This document shows, piece after piece, positions 1 through 10,336 of a stretch of DNA of 64,000 nucleotides. Source of the DNA: Puccinia triticina (lineage: Eukaryota; Basidiomycota; Pucciniomycetes; Pucciniales; Pucciniaceae); contig NC_070564.1 in NCBI RefSeq assembly GCF_026914185.1, positions 1,612,001 through 1,676,000 on the forward strand, given 5' to 3'. A program made the position numbers and the translations under genes. The notes beneath the pieces are model-generated. The model was not told the origin of the DNA. It searched no databases and worked only from the letters and a program-made list of their open reading frames with translations. Numbering within the stretch: position 1 is the first letter of the stretch; each line of letters starts with the position of its first letter.

Positions 1-2
1 AC

Positions 3-704
3 ACCGCAAATACTGAAGATGACCTAGATGGTATAAACAGCACGGACTATCTATCCATTTTAGGTGGACTTAGCTATGTAGCCGTCGGGACTCGACCTGA
101 CATAGCGTACAGTGTCAATTACCTGGCCCGTTTCTTGGCCAAGCCTTCAACATTACACTGGAAAGGTCTCCGTCACCTGCTCGGATATTTGGCCAACTCA
201 AAAGACACGGCGTTACACATCAAACCACGAGATGACAAGTGTTCACCGGTAGAATGTTTTGTTGATGCCAATTGGGGTGGCCCAAACTCAAGATCATCCT
301 ACGGAGTGATAATCCGACTGTACGGAGCACCCATTATGTGGGTTTCGAGGAGACTGGTCACGGTAGCTAGCTCCACCTGTCAAGCAGAATACATGGCGTT
401 GGGTCATGCAACCAGACACGCGCTTTGGATTCGGAATCTTTTGTATGACATCATAGGTGCAAACTTCAAAGTACGAATTCTATGCGATAACCAATCAGCG
501 GTAAAGATTGGCTGCGAAGATGCGTCGAATAAGAGGACACATCACATCAAAAGGGATTTTTATGTGACAAATCAAGCGCTTTTCGAAGGGAAGACAAGCC
601 TAGAATGGATTCCAGGAAAAGATCAAATCGCAGACGTTTTGACCAAGGCTCTAGGCAAATCGGGACATGACAAATGTGGCAAGAGCCTCCAAGGTTTCCA
701 TTAG
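3..704 (+). CDS. Ty1/copia polyprotein, C-terminal part (RT end and RNase H), cut by window edge
   Basis: The frame is open from the left edge to a stop at 702-704, so this is the 3' part of a larger polyprotein. It starts in the last part of the copia reverse transcriptase (YLSILGGLSYVAVGTRPD, then VNYLARF). It continues into RNase H, with FVDANWGG as the first acidic motif, CQAEYMAL as the second and LCDNQSAVKI as the third. The tail motif HIKRDFY followed by IADVLTK is typical of copia RNase H ends. No stop or frameshift interrupts the visible part. It is followed after about 60 bp by a polypurine tract and an LTR, as expected. Whether the whole element is intact cannot be judged here. Confidence 0.92.
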   Translation, partial: TANTEDDLDGINSTDYLSILGGLSYVAVGTRPDIAYSVNYLARFLAKPSTLHWKGLRHLLGYLANSKDTALHIKPRDDKCSPVECFVDANWGGPNSRSSYGVIIRLYGAPIMWVSRRLVTVASSTCQAEYMALGHATRHALWIRNLLYDIIGANFKVRILCDNQSAVKIGCEDASNKRTHHIKRDFYVTNQALFEGKTSLEWIPGKDQIADVLTKALGKSGHDKCGKSLQGFH

Positions 705-774
705 TTTTTTGTTTCTTCTGTTTTTTCTCTTTCTTTCTTTCATCCTTTTGCCAGTTTCTTGTCGAGGGGGGGGA

Positions 775-897
775 TGTTGTGACATGTACAGAGTGCTCGA
801 CTGCGACAACTGTCACAGGTATTTTGCAGATAGTTTATCTACATGATTTTCTCACTCTGTAATAAAATCATCATTCCTGCGAGCTACCACTCCAACA
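775..897 (+). repeat. Short 3' LTR of the first copia element
   Basis: A purine tract at 764-774 (GAGGGGGGGGA) directly precedes TGTTGTGACA. The sequence ends CCAACA at 897, giving 5-bp inverted ends TGTTG/CAACA. An AATAAA polyadenylation signal lies at 861-866. The next bases belong to the 165-bp satellite, which supports 897 as the element end. At 123 bp this is a short LTR; the 5' partner lies outside the window, so the length is not verified. Confidence 0.7.
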
Positions 898-2010
898 GTT
901 TGCACCAGTGTGACATGCCACAATCAGTGAGGAGAGTTTTTTTGTAAGAGTCCGCTGGGACTCTTCACCGAGCAGACTGTGAATAGGCCAAAGCCTAAAG
1001 CAAAGGTTCTAGGAACCACTTATGTTTTCAATTACTAGCTAGCTCAGGAGAGAGGAATCAGCTCTCTCTCTATGTACAAGGGTTAATAATAAGAGAGGAT
1101 AGAGAAAGATGAAATAAGAGCTTACCTATCTCAGGAGAGAGGAATCAGCTCTCTCTGCTGAGCTAGGTGGGACACGGAGAAGTGAGCACTATGTAGTTGT
1201 CCTTGTGGCTGATGTAATCCAAGTTGTGACACTTGTGTGAACCACAGTGTGCGGGGATTCACAGTTTTTTATGAGATAATATTCAATGGAGAACAATTGG
1301 GGACCATTCAATTTACATTTGCAGCATCTTTCCACCCCACCTTAATGTGCATACTTGAAGCCTAAATAGCAGGATTTTCACCTGCTTTTGTTATTTTGCA
1401 CCAGTGTGTAATGCCACAATCAGTGAGAGGAGTACTTATTATGGAATATTATTCAATGGAGAACATTTGTGCACCATTTGATTTACAGTTGCGGCATTTT
1501 TCCACACCAATGTGCATGCTCGCAGCCTAAATAGCAGGATTTTCACCTGTTTTTGCTGTTTTGCACCAGTGTGTAATGCCACAATCAGTGAGAAGAGTAT
1601 TTATTATGGAAGATAATTCAATGTAGAGTATTTGAGCACCATTCAATTTACAGTTGGGGCATTTTTCCACCCCAATGTGCATGCTTGCAGCCTAAATAGC
1701 AGGATTTTCACCTGTTTTTGCTATTTTGCACCAGTGTGTAATGCCACAATCAGTGAGAGGAGTAATTATTATGGAAGATTATTCAATGGAGAATATTTGG
1801 GCACCATTCAATTTACATTTGCACCATTTTTCCACACCAATGTGCATTCTCCCAGCCTAAATAGCAGGATTTTCACCTGTTTTTGCTGTTTTGCACCAGT
1901 GTGTAATGCCACAATCAATGAGAAGAGTATTTCTTGGAATATTATTCAATGGAGAACATTTGGGCACCATTTGATTCATAGTTGCGGAACTTGTCCACCC
2001 CAATGTGCAT
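898..2010. repeat. 165-bp tandem satellite, about five visible units
   Basis: The landmark CCACAATCA(G/A)TGAG recurs with its core at about 1421, 1586, 1751 and 1916, a period of exactly 165 bp. An earlier copy at about 925 is displaced by a 321-bp insertion (943-1263). Each unit holds TATTCAATGGAGAA, CCTAAATAGCAGGATTTT and TTTTGCACCAGTGTG. The array is bounded on the left by the copia LTR and on the right by a TIR element at 2020. Because 165 is divisible by 3, a long frame (1632-2063) runs through it, but it has no coding character. Confidence 0.85.
943..1263. mobile_element. 321-bp insertion in the satellite, solo-LTR or MITE-like
   Basis: It starts TGTAAGAGTCC and ends GGATTCACA. It is bracketed by the 7-bp direct repeat GTTTTTT (936-942 and 1264-1270). 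Removing it restores the 165-bp spacing of the satellite to within a few bases. Near its ends are the inverted motifs ACTGTGAAT and ATTCACAGT. Inside, CTCAGGAGAGAGGAATCAGC occurs twice (about 1043 and 1131). The class is unknown. Confidence 0.55.
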
Positions 2011-2019
2011 GCTCTAAGC

Positions 2020-2494
2020 AACACTGGGTCGCTACGCTAACCATAGCGGTTAGCGTAGCGTAGCGCAGCGCGAATGCGCTATTTTTTAGCGTAGCGTTAG
2101 CGCAATTGCACGCATATGCGCTAACGCTACGCGCACGCGGTGCGCAGCTATTTTAGCTGATAGCGTAGCGTTAGCGCAGATGCGCGCAATTGCGCTAACG
2201 CTACGCATGCAGGGCGCAAAAGAGCGCGCGCTACGCTGCGCTACAGCGCCTTTAGCGGGAAAAAGGGCTTTTTTTCCGCTAAAAGCGCTGTAGCGCAGCG
2301 CAGCGTAGCGTAGCGAATGTAGCGGCGCGCTAACGCTAACCAAAAAATTGGCGCGCTGTTAGCGCCGCTGAAAATTAGTGCAGCGTAGCGGCGCTAACAG
2401 CGCGCTAACGCTATGCAAAATAGATGGGCGCTTTTTGCCGCTACGCTAACGCGTAGCGCTGAAATAGCGTAGCGTAGCGTAGCGACCCAGTTTT
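2020..2494. mobile_element. 475-bp non-autonomous TIR element, Mutator-like 9-bp TSD (GGGTCGCTAC family)
   Basis: The ends form a 20-bp inverted repeat matching at 19 positions (AACACTGGGTCGCTACGCTA on the left). They are flanked by a perfect 9-bp direct repeat, GCTCTAAGC (2011-2019 and 2495-2503). The inside is built almost entirely from TAGCG/CGCTA-type words and many short palindromes, and has no protein-coding content. A 9-bp TSD fits Mutator-like elements, but no transposase is present to confirm this. A relative with the same TIR core lies at 11448-11928. Confidence 0.75.
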
Positions 2495-2711
2495 GCTCTA
2501 AGCTACTTCTATTCCAGATGATGAGGGAAAATGCTGCAAATGGGCCATTTTCAAAGATGCATTTTGACATGAAGATGTAAATTTGAAACTGTACAAATTT
2601 AATTGCTTCTTCAATTCAGCAATACAATCCGCATCACTTTAAAAAAAATTCAACCACTATACCATGACTTTGAACTGCTATACATGCATGTAAAGTACAT
2701 AATGTTTGTAG

Positions 2712-3047
2712 TGTAGAGTCCTGAAACGCGCCCAGAAGCCGCTCGCAACCGTCGAGGGCTTAGTCGTCCCACCGCTGAAATTTGCCCAGCAGCTTGACGC
2801 CAAAGACGTCTGGCTAGAGGACCTGAACAGACACGCGAGTCTGCTTGCGCCCGCAGCGGTTGAGTTCCTGGCGGAAATGTACGCCGGCGCGTGTGGCAAG
2901 ATGCTGATGTATTGCTCTTTGTGTATGCCTCCTATCTGGTCAAAAAGGTTTGTCTCTTCTTTCCATCTTCCAGTATCTGCTGATCAGCAATTACTTGCCT
3001 ATGTCGCTTCCAATTGGTCTCACTGTGCTCACTTAAAGCTTGCGTAA
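2712..3047 (+). pseudogene. Protein-like open fragment, unknown function
   Basis: I do not recognise this family. The frame after the stop at 2709-2711 is open for 111 codons. Its first ~60 codons are GC-rich and protein-like, with words such as LKRAQKPLATVEGLVVPP and DVWLEDLNRHASLLAP, unlike the AT-rich surroundings. The bases just before the frame (TGTAG) could be a splice acceptor. No start codon, upstream exon or clear downstream exon was found. The later part (after AGACGKML) looks less like coding sequence. It is probably an exon remnant carried by a mobile element. Confidence 0.3.
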
Positions 3048-3534
3048 AAACATATATCTAGGATCATTGTGGCTCTGGACCCAACGGCCAAATCCGTGAA
3101 TCGGGCCTAGCCGCATACACAGAAGCCGGATGAGCTCCACTGCCTCTTTGGCGTCAGCTTCTGATGCCCTACATGAGGACCTCCCAGCATCAATCATGAG
3201 AAGGATTTATTCCCTTGACTCTCTTTTGAATACTCGGATAGATGCTTCATCAACCAGGGTTCAGAAAATTAAGAAGTTTTATGTATGTGTCAATAAGAAT
3301 TGGAGTTCATTTGAGAGGGAGGAAAATGAAGTATCTTGGCAGACATAAAAAAAGCAAGCAAGTCATATATGTCATCTTTTGAGTAACACATATTGTTGGG
3401 GATGATGACAACAGTGAAACATTTTGCTATGTGAAGGGAGTTTTGGCCTAGCTGTCCTGTACTATTTTTTAGCTTTCTGGGTCTATACTTTTGCACTTTA
3501 GCCCAAGCACATAGCCTTTGTTTTTTTGTGGCTA
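3048..3534. other. No supported gene
   Basis: A 72-codon frame at 3130-3348 starts with a plausible ATG but matches no family I know and has no recognisable motif. The rest is AT-rich. I see no RNA gene or clean repeat boundary. Confidence 0.3.
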
Positions 3535-4180
3535 ACATTTGTAGCATTTGTAGCAACTCCCCTGTGGGAGCCTGCCACATTGCTAAAATTTTGCCATGTT
3601 TAGCTCCCAAGCTGATGCAACCTACTGCACCATCCACTGCACAGGAGGTATCCTGAGAGCTAAACTTGCCTTTCACCAAGCCCCAAATGTCCCTAACCAA
3701 GGTAGTGGCTGGATGATTGGGGGTGTGTGCGCTTGGGGTGGTGAGATGTCAACAATAATTCTGGCTTCACACAAGCTATTGTGAAAATTGAGGTGCAAAA
3801 GTAGCTATTGGGGAGCTCAGGTGTTGCTATGTTTGGCACCACCTGAGCTCCAGGGGCTCCTAAGAATAACTCCACTACAGGAGCTTTCCTCCATTTTTAG
3901 CTCCCAAGCTGATGCGGCCTGCTGCGGCATCCACTGCAAAGGAGGTATAGTCCATTTTTAGCTCCCAAGCTGATGCAGCCTGCTGGTCATCCACCACACA
4001 GGGGGTATCATGAGAGCTAAACTTGGCTTCGACCAATCCACAATTGCCCCTACTTGAGGTAGTAGCTGGGTGTTTGTGGTGAGATGTCACAGGAGCTATT
4101 GGGGAGCTCAAATTTTGCTATTCTTTGGCACCACCTGAGCTCCCAAGGCCCCTAAAACCCTGGATAGCAAACCAGGTTTG
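3535..4180. repeat. Imperfect direct repeats of a TAGCTCCCAAGCTGATGC-type unit
   Basis: TAGCTCCCAAGCTGATGC recurs at about 3600, 3899 and 3958, each followed by a CATCCACTGCA...GGAGGTAT-type stretch. GCTATTGGGGAGCTCA followed by a GGCACCACCTGAGCTCC word occurs twice (about 3805-3855 and 4096-4145). The pattern fits partial duplication of one decayed inverted-repeat element. No gene is seen. Confidence 0.55.
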
Positions 4181-4896
4181 CCTCAATATTTTTATTGTTG
4201 GAGCTAAATTTCATATAGACCCAAAGGATAGCACTTTGCGGTGGATTGTCTCTTAGCATTGGATAGCTTGCACTGATTGACCTGAAATATCTGCTCATGG
4301 ACATCTTGCCAAAATGTTAGTTTTTTTGTTTGAAAAAAGCCTCAATTTTACCTCTGGAAGACTTAGGGGGAGGATTGCACATATGGATTGGTGGTTGGAA
4401 CACCTGTTATTTTTGGGGGTCTTGCAAGGTCATCAAAATACAGCCTGACATGTTCCTCAAATCCAACACCAACTTTGCCAAATTGGAAAGCTAGGGGGTG
4501 TGCTGGTGCTGGTGTATCAATTGGGAGATAGCAGATGTTCAGTGGCCTTGTTCCCCGCAGCGGCAAAGCCGCCTTGGCCTCTAGTGTCCATAAAAACATA
4601 ATGATCAAACAACAAGCACCCAAATGTATCATCAAGACTTGTTAACAAGAACCTGCTATAAAAAACCAAAAAGTTCTCAGATGAATCCCACAAAATCCTC
4701 ACTCAAAGACTCAAAGAGGATTTCCAAGTAGCACATTGTACATTTCCATAAGAAATCAGTTGAGCTCAAGATTCTCCCAACTCCACCACCATCTCTCAAA
4801 AGCCAAAAGTCTGCTGGTGCCTCTTGAGTAAACACTACTACAATCACAAATTAGGAGATCTCAAGCCAAAAAGATTCACTATGATTCAAACAGACT
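4181..4896. other. Decayed repeat DNA, no supported gene
   Basis: The minus strand has a protein-like stretch around 4365-4635 (for example TRPLNICYLPIDTPAPAHP) that I cannot assign. It contains GCAGCGGCAAAGCCGCCTTG followed by GCCTCTAG. The reverse complement of the same words recurs near 19125-19155, so this is more likely part of a dispersed repeat than a gene. Confidence 0.35.
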
Positions 4897-5030
4897 TCAC
4901 CCAACGGTGGGCCAATGCAATGCATTAGAATATATGGGCCAATATGTGTAACACATTGGCTGTCATTTTTAAGGAAAAACTCTGAATTTTAACAAAAAAT
5001 ATCAAATTTTCAATACATTACAATATACTA
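4897..5030 (+). repeat. Dispersed repeat, copy 1 (inverse copy at 57740-57885)
   Basis: GTGGGCCAATG, TGTGTAACACATTGGC, AAGGAAAAACT and ATATCAA(A/G)TTTTCAATAC occur in this order here. They occur in reverse complement at 57740-57885. Divergence is moderate. The element boundaries are not clear. Confidence 0.6.
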
Positions 5031-5297
5031 TTAGGGAGGTTCACAATTGAATTTTACTAAACTTTGAAGCCAAATTTAAGGCCTTTATGAACAATATTTT
5101 AAAATGTTGCAGAAATGCATAGCCGCAGGTGATACTGATCAATCAGTGCAATTTATCAATTTTACAAAAAAATGTGCATAAACACCTTAAAATTTGTCCC
5201 AAGTTTTATTAATTTTCAACTGTGAAACCCCCTATTTTAACCTCTGTGACTAACCATTATTATGCTTGCAATATATTTCTATGGCCTAAGAAAGCAC

Positions 5298-5538
5298 CAC
5301 TGGAAAAAAATGAGTCAACTGTAAGTAGTTGACATGCAGGAACTTGAGGGATGCTTGTGGTGGTATTCCAACCTTTCTCAAAGGGTTTAATCAACCAAGC
5401 TCCAATGCACAGTTGGTGTGCACATTGCACAGTGAATGTACCTAAAAGGTAATTATTTAAACAGGTGGTGCAATGGCAGCTTGGTTGGAGCATCCCAAAT
5501 GCCAACTGTGAGCAGTTGGCCCAGTGTTTCTTGTAGTG
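5298..5538. mobile_element. 241-bp foldback element with CACTRSAA-type ends
   Basis: The left end reads CACTGGAAAAAAATGAGTC and the right end, in reverse complement, CACTACAAGAAACACTGGGC. Each is followed by an arm with CAACTG...CAGTTG words. CACTACAAGAAA ends are typical of CACTA-superfamily miniature elements. No clean 3-bp TSD can be seen, and there is no transposase. A sequence with the same left end starts at 58019. Confidence 0.5.
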
Positions 5539-5788
5539 CATGTTTCTTTTTTTGCCAAACATGAAGTTTTGGGTGAAGAATTTATAGCCAGAGGTAATGG
5601 GAAGCAGAAGGAAGATTGGCTTAGCCAATAGCAGACTTAGTCTGAAAATGACCAGGGCAGTAACTTACTCAAAGAGACATAATTTTATTTGCCATAAGAT
5701 CTTTGAGTGGGCTCAAGTGCGCACAAGGGAAAAATGTGGTCAGGACTGATGATTTCATTATCATATTGCAGAGCTGCCTCTAACTTAT

Positions 5789-5874
5789 CAAAGTCCCTCC
5801 CTGTGTGGGAGGTTGGAGTTCAGAGTTTGGGTGGTAGCTTTAAGTTTGGCTGGCCTCCTACAGGGAGGGACTTT
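5789..5874. repeat. Short hairpin, AAGTCCCTC family
   Basis: AAAGTCCCTCCCTGT on the left pairs with ACAGGGAGGGACTTT on the right, with GGGAGG/CCTCC just inside. The same terminal word recurs at several other places in the window. Confidence 0.55.
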
Positions 5875-5904
5875 AGGACTAAAGCAACTGTTTGGGTGGG
5901 AGAA

Positions 5905-6142
5905 CACCCACCAAAAAGTGATGGAAATTTGTATGAATACAGGCCTAGGGGAGCGAAACTCTGCTTGCAAAGTGAGGAGAGTGCCGCAAACCGCAACAGC
6001 TGCGGAAATTGGTAAGCAAAGCAAACCTCTTTCTGCATCCCCAGCTACCCGCGAAGCTGAGATAATTGAGTGCATCAAATTGATGAAAGAAGGACCAGCC
6101 GCAGCGGATAGCAAGATTGAAAAAACAGGACCATCCTGTTGA
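5905..6142 (+). pseudogene. Protein-like fragment, possibly Gag-related, uncertain
   Basis: The frame ending at 6142 carries a hydrophilic, protein-like run (REAEIIECIKLMKEGPAAAD). Another lysine- and glutamine-rich run follows downstream (KANKSKTQAQTNSTPKGAEE, about 6250-6310) in a different segment. I do not recognise a domain. The style is like the low-complexity parts of fungal retroelement Gag proteins, but no zinc knuckle or neighbouring pol sequence supports that. Confidence 0.2.
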
Positions 6143-6310
6143 TCGTCGTTACTGGAAAGATTTACAGAAAACACCGCAGGCGAGTAAACTCTCAAACAAA
6201 CCAGCTAACTGAACAGGCACAGCTAACAAGCATGCCCTTCTCATTGTAGGAAAAGCCAACAAGAGCAAGACCCAAGCGCAAACCAATTCAACCCCAAAAG
6301 GAGCTGAAGA

Positions 6311-6954
6311 AGGTAAGGAGCCAGGTCCAAACAACAGTCAGAAGTAAAAAAGGAGCAGGGACTAACAGAGAGTTTACGCAAACACAGACAACCTTGGTAC
6401 ACCTGCTCTAAACCTTTGTCTGAACTAGGCCTAAGAAGGAGTACAACTCTGGCCAAGTAAGCCCAACTTACCAAGGCAGAAGAGAACTGTAAACAGGAGC
6501 TAACAGCGTGTTAAAAGCAGATCAATAGCAAAATTTTAGCGTTGAACAGCAAACCACGCTGTTCTCAATCTCTCAACCGTTCTCAACCTCAACCCTAAAC
6601 CAGGTGTTGGCTAAGCGACCTGCTTCCAGGTAAAAACCACGGCCTCTTCACTTCTTTTATTATTGTTCCCTAGCAAATAGAAATGATTGTAGAAGAAGAG
6701 TAGAACTTAATTGGCACATAGCCTTGCTTCTTGCCTGTCATTGGATACAATCTGAGTTAAGTCACACAATTCCTTCACAGAGAAATAAATTATCAAAGTA
6801 AATAAAAACTTGGATTTTACCGAAGCCGAGTAACAGAAGGGGTCCGTGGAGGTCCGTGCTCACATACTTTACATATACTTTTGTTTTCGACTTACAGTCA
6901 AGCCTCTGAGCCCTCGATCGCCGGCACAGACCCGCCATCGAGACTGCATAGCCC
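6311..6954. other. No feature recognised
   Basis: AT-rich DNA without a supported frame, RNA gene or clear repeat boundary. Possibly upstream flank of the downstream gene. Confidence 0.3.
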
Positions 6955-7082
6955 TCTGGATGACCGGTAAAGATCGGTCATCGAGAGGGATATATACAAC
7001 GCCCTGGATGACCGGTACAGACCGGTCATCGAATGGATATGTAGAACCTCTCGATGACCGGTTGATTCCGGTCATCCACAAG
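6955..7082. repeat. GACCGGT palindrome cluster, upstream of the ABC1 kinase gene
   Basis: Three hairpins in tandem, each of the form GATGACCGGT-spacer-ACCGGTCATC (spacers AAAG, ACAG and TGATT-like). They are bordered by CCTCTNGAT / ATCGAGAGG words. The same family occurs at 10635-10770, 24560-24662 with 29953-30000, 44739-45378 and 62567-62662. Confidence 0.8.
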
Positions 7083-7386
7083 CTAGCTGCGTGTGAAACA
7101 CGCTATGTATTAAACAGAGAGTCCGTGCTCTCATTCTGTGATTAATTTCTGCAATTCTGGGTTGCAGACTCGGTAACAGGCTTGAGGTTTTTTGTCTTGT
7201 TTAATTTTTCAGGACATACTGGTATCAGTACATAAAGGGGAAAAAATATAGGTCTCAGCCGTAGCATGTTGGGCAGACCTGGAGCAAAAAAATACAAAAA
7301 AAGGTTGTGGTATGAGAGATGTACAAAGGGGAAAGAGGGGTGAAAATCCCATTCTCCGTGCGCCAGGATGGGGAGGTATGGTATAA

Positions 7387-7468
7387 GTCCCTCCTGCCGA
7401 GGGCTGTCGGAGGCTCGCTTCGCGAGTCCCAAGCCCGCAGCAGCGAGGGACTTTGTTAAGTTCGCTTC
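7387..7468. repeat. GC-rich hairpin, AAGTCCCTC family
   Basis: AAGTCCCTC at the left pairs with GAGGGACTT at the right, followed by TGTTAAGTTCG. The middle holds GAGGCTCGCTTCGCGAG, itself a small hairpin. It lies about 330 bp upstream of the ABC1 kinase start. Confidence 0.6.
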
Positions 7469-7794
7469 ATTCATGACTTGCCTCCATCCTGTCGGCGCGA
7501 TTCGCCAAGTGGTTTGACACTCCGCCTGGGGAGGGCTCAAAGTTTAGAAATGGATGGGAGCTGCGTTGCGTTTTTCAAGCAAAGTTTCAGGAGCCATCGC
7601 ATCTGGCGGAGCAGAGGGTGGAGGTGTTGTGCTCCTGCCCAAGGATGGATTGCTCGGTCGGAGCCTTCAGGCTTTGCCCCTGGTCAGGCTGCGCTTGCAG
7701 CTGCAGCCTCCTCGCGAGTCAAACCACCAACCAACATGGACACCAACCATTAGCAACTTCCTGAGGAAAACGAACAGCTGAACCCACACGGGCT

Positions 7795-10336
7795 ATGGCC
7801 GTCGATCGACTACTTCGCTCGGCAAGTGTGACCACTGGCCATCTCTCGATCAGCACGCTCAAGAAACTCGGCAGAAACCAGCTGAACTACAGCTTACCCC
7901 TCCGCTCATTCCGTTCTCAGCCAGCACTTCCATCATCCGCACCGCTATCTCTGCATCTCCAGCGGACCTCCCCCGAGCTTGTCCGATCACTCAATAGTCT
8001 CCGGACCTGCTCGCCAGGACTATCCTCGCCTCATCCTATCAAACCAACCGGATTTCAGAGCTATCATCATCAAGCCGTCAAGCATCACAATCGTCACTTG
8101 TTCACAGCATCCATTCTCCGCCAACACACTCGCCGAGCTGCTAGTGGGCTTCCCTATCCCAGGGCAGCTTGGACGATATCCCAAAAAGTCGTTCTAGGTC
8201 TCACCATCAGTTTGGTGATCGGCACGGCCTTATACGAGCTCGTGCCCCCGTTCAGATATGCAGCCATCGGGATAGTCCGTTGCACCCGAGTGGCGGTCGC
8301 CGTGATGGGAGCGATCTGGGACTACAAGACGCTGTTTGCCAAGACCTGGGCCCAGGACCCAGCTGGACAAGCACAACGACATCTAGACTACCAGGCCACC
8401 CATCTCACAGCCGCTCGGCGGATACTGAACGTACTCAAGCAAAACGGGGGAATCTACGTCAAGCTGGGGCAACATCTCAGCTCGATCCAACTCATCCCGC
8501 TCGCCTGGAGCTCGACGATGAAGCCGCTCCAGGACCAGTGCACACCAAGCTCGTTCGAAATGATCGATAGACTCTGCCAGAACGACCTCGGCCTGCCCAT
8601 CTCCGAGCTCTTCCAGTCCTTCGATCCCGTCCCGATCGGCGTGGCTAGTCTTGCTCAGGTCCATCGCGCCGTCGACCGCAAATCTGGAAGAGATGTCGCC
8701 GTCAAAGTCATGCACCCTACCTTGGAAGAGTACCTTGAAGTGGACACTCGAACAGTCGTCATCATGCTCCGATTCGTCAAATGGGTTTTCCCTGAGTTTG
8801 AGTTTACATGGCTGGGTGAAGTAAGCCTTACCTGGATCTTGGCCCTTGAAAACCATCCCATCATTAAAGAACCTTGTTCTGCTACTTTTCTCATAGGAAA
8901 TGCAAGAAAACTTGCCCAAGGAGATGGATTTTAGGATCGAAGCCGCCAACGCATCAAAATGTGCCGATCAATTCTCCAACTTGAAGGCGACAACGTTGAA
9001 GCTACCGGACGTCTTGTGGGCTCAAAAGCGAGTGCTTGTTATGGAATGTTAGAATTCCGAATTTATCTTTCTCTTCTCCCTGATCTTCATATCTGATTGT
9101 GTATAAATTTTTAAACAAGAAACATCTCAATCTAACCGTATGTTCATTCATTCAAAACGCTATACAGTCATCACTGGTGGTCGATTTGACGATCTTGAAT
9201 ATTTGGCCAAACACGATATCGACCGGAATCGGGCCTCTCAAGAATTGACTAGGATCTTCTCACAGATGATTTATCTCAATGGATATTTCCATGCTGATCC
9301 TGTTAGGCAATTTTCCGTTATCTCTTTCTATGACCACAAAAAAACTGAATATTAGCCTTGATTCAGCATGCAGGGAACTTGCTGATACGACCGGCACCAC
9401 GCACATCGAGGAGCCCGTACAACTTTGAGATTGTCCTACTAGACCACGGCCTATACTTCGATCTGAGTGATTCGTTACGGGTGAACTATGCCCGGTTTTG
9501 GTTGAGTTTGTTGAGCTCGAGCCCGAGCTCCGTTGAGGCGCGCAAGAAGTATGCCAAATTAGTCGGGAACATCGGCGAGGAGAACTACGACATCTTTGAG
9601 AGTGCCATCACCGGCCGAGTCGGCCTCAAGGGCCACGGCAGCCTGATCAACTTGTCTTCTAAATCCTCCGAGGAACTCAAACTTATCCAATCCGCTATCG
9701 TCTCTCAAGAAGGCATCTTTGCTGAGATCTTGAAGATCTTGAGAAATGTACCGAGGCGACTTTTGATGATTTTAAAGGTCAATCTCCCATTGGATTATTC
9801 CTCTCTTGCTTCCTCTCTCTGTCTTTCTTTCTTGCTTTCTGTTCTTAATAGTGCAATGTGTTGGGATGTGGTAACAGGTCAACGATCTCACCAGGTCATT
9901 AGACCTTTCACTCCGAACTACCCATTCTCAAATCCGGATCTGGCTGATCGTCGCCAGATTTTGTGGCTTAGCGATCTGGACCGACGAGGTCGATCGGCTT
10001 AAACGCGAGCTTTCTGGGCTCAGGACCCACTTCCGAATCGGCTCATCTCTCCGTCTACTCGCTCGGTTCGTCAATTCTTGGTGGAATTATCAACGTAAGC
10101 TTCTCTTTCTCGCCTCTTCTTCTTTGTTTGCAAGAGTAGAATTTTAATCATTAACCCCGTCCCTCTTTCACATCTTTACAGAGGGCTACACTCTTTTGAG
10201 GGTTTGCGAGATCGGTATGGACTTTTATGCCGGCTTAAATAACGCGCTCATGTATCTCAACGGACTCCTCAATTCGGACGGCGAGCACCCCGGTGGAGGG
10301 TTCTCGCATGCCAAACGCAAGGCTGCCGGTCTTTAA
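7795..10336 (+). CDS. MCP2: ADCK1/Mcp2-type ABC1 (UbiB) family atypical kinase, mitochondrial, six exons
   Basis: Exons are 7795-8820, 8897-9047, 9168-9301, 9367-9777, 9878-10094 and 10182-10336. All introns are GT-AG and the joined frame is 697 aa with no stop. The Arg/Ser-rich N-terminus looks like a mitochondrial presequence. A hydrophobic segment (VVLGLTISLVIGTALYELV) lies near residues 131-150. ABC1 motifs follow in order: YVKLGQ (K223, the KxGQ signature), ASLAQVHRA (about 284-292), VAVKVM (K304), MDFRIEA, HADPHAGN and LLDHGLY, which replaces the usual DFG. The usual HADPHPGN has Ala for the second Pro. Spacing and the DYK...NGGIYVKLGQHLSS block fit the ADCK1/Mcp2 branch, linked in yeast to mitochondrial membrane lipid homeostasis. 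Substrate is unknown. The gene appears intact and is single in the window. Confidence 0.93.

Noticed and set aside
1632..2063. 143-codon forward frame
   Set aside because: It runs through the 165-bp satellite (55 codons per unit) and into a TIR element. The protein is just the repeat translated.
2086..2343. 85-codon minus frame rich in Ala/Arg
   Set aside because: Translation of TAGCG-type words inside a TIR element.
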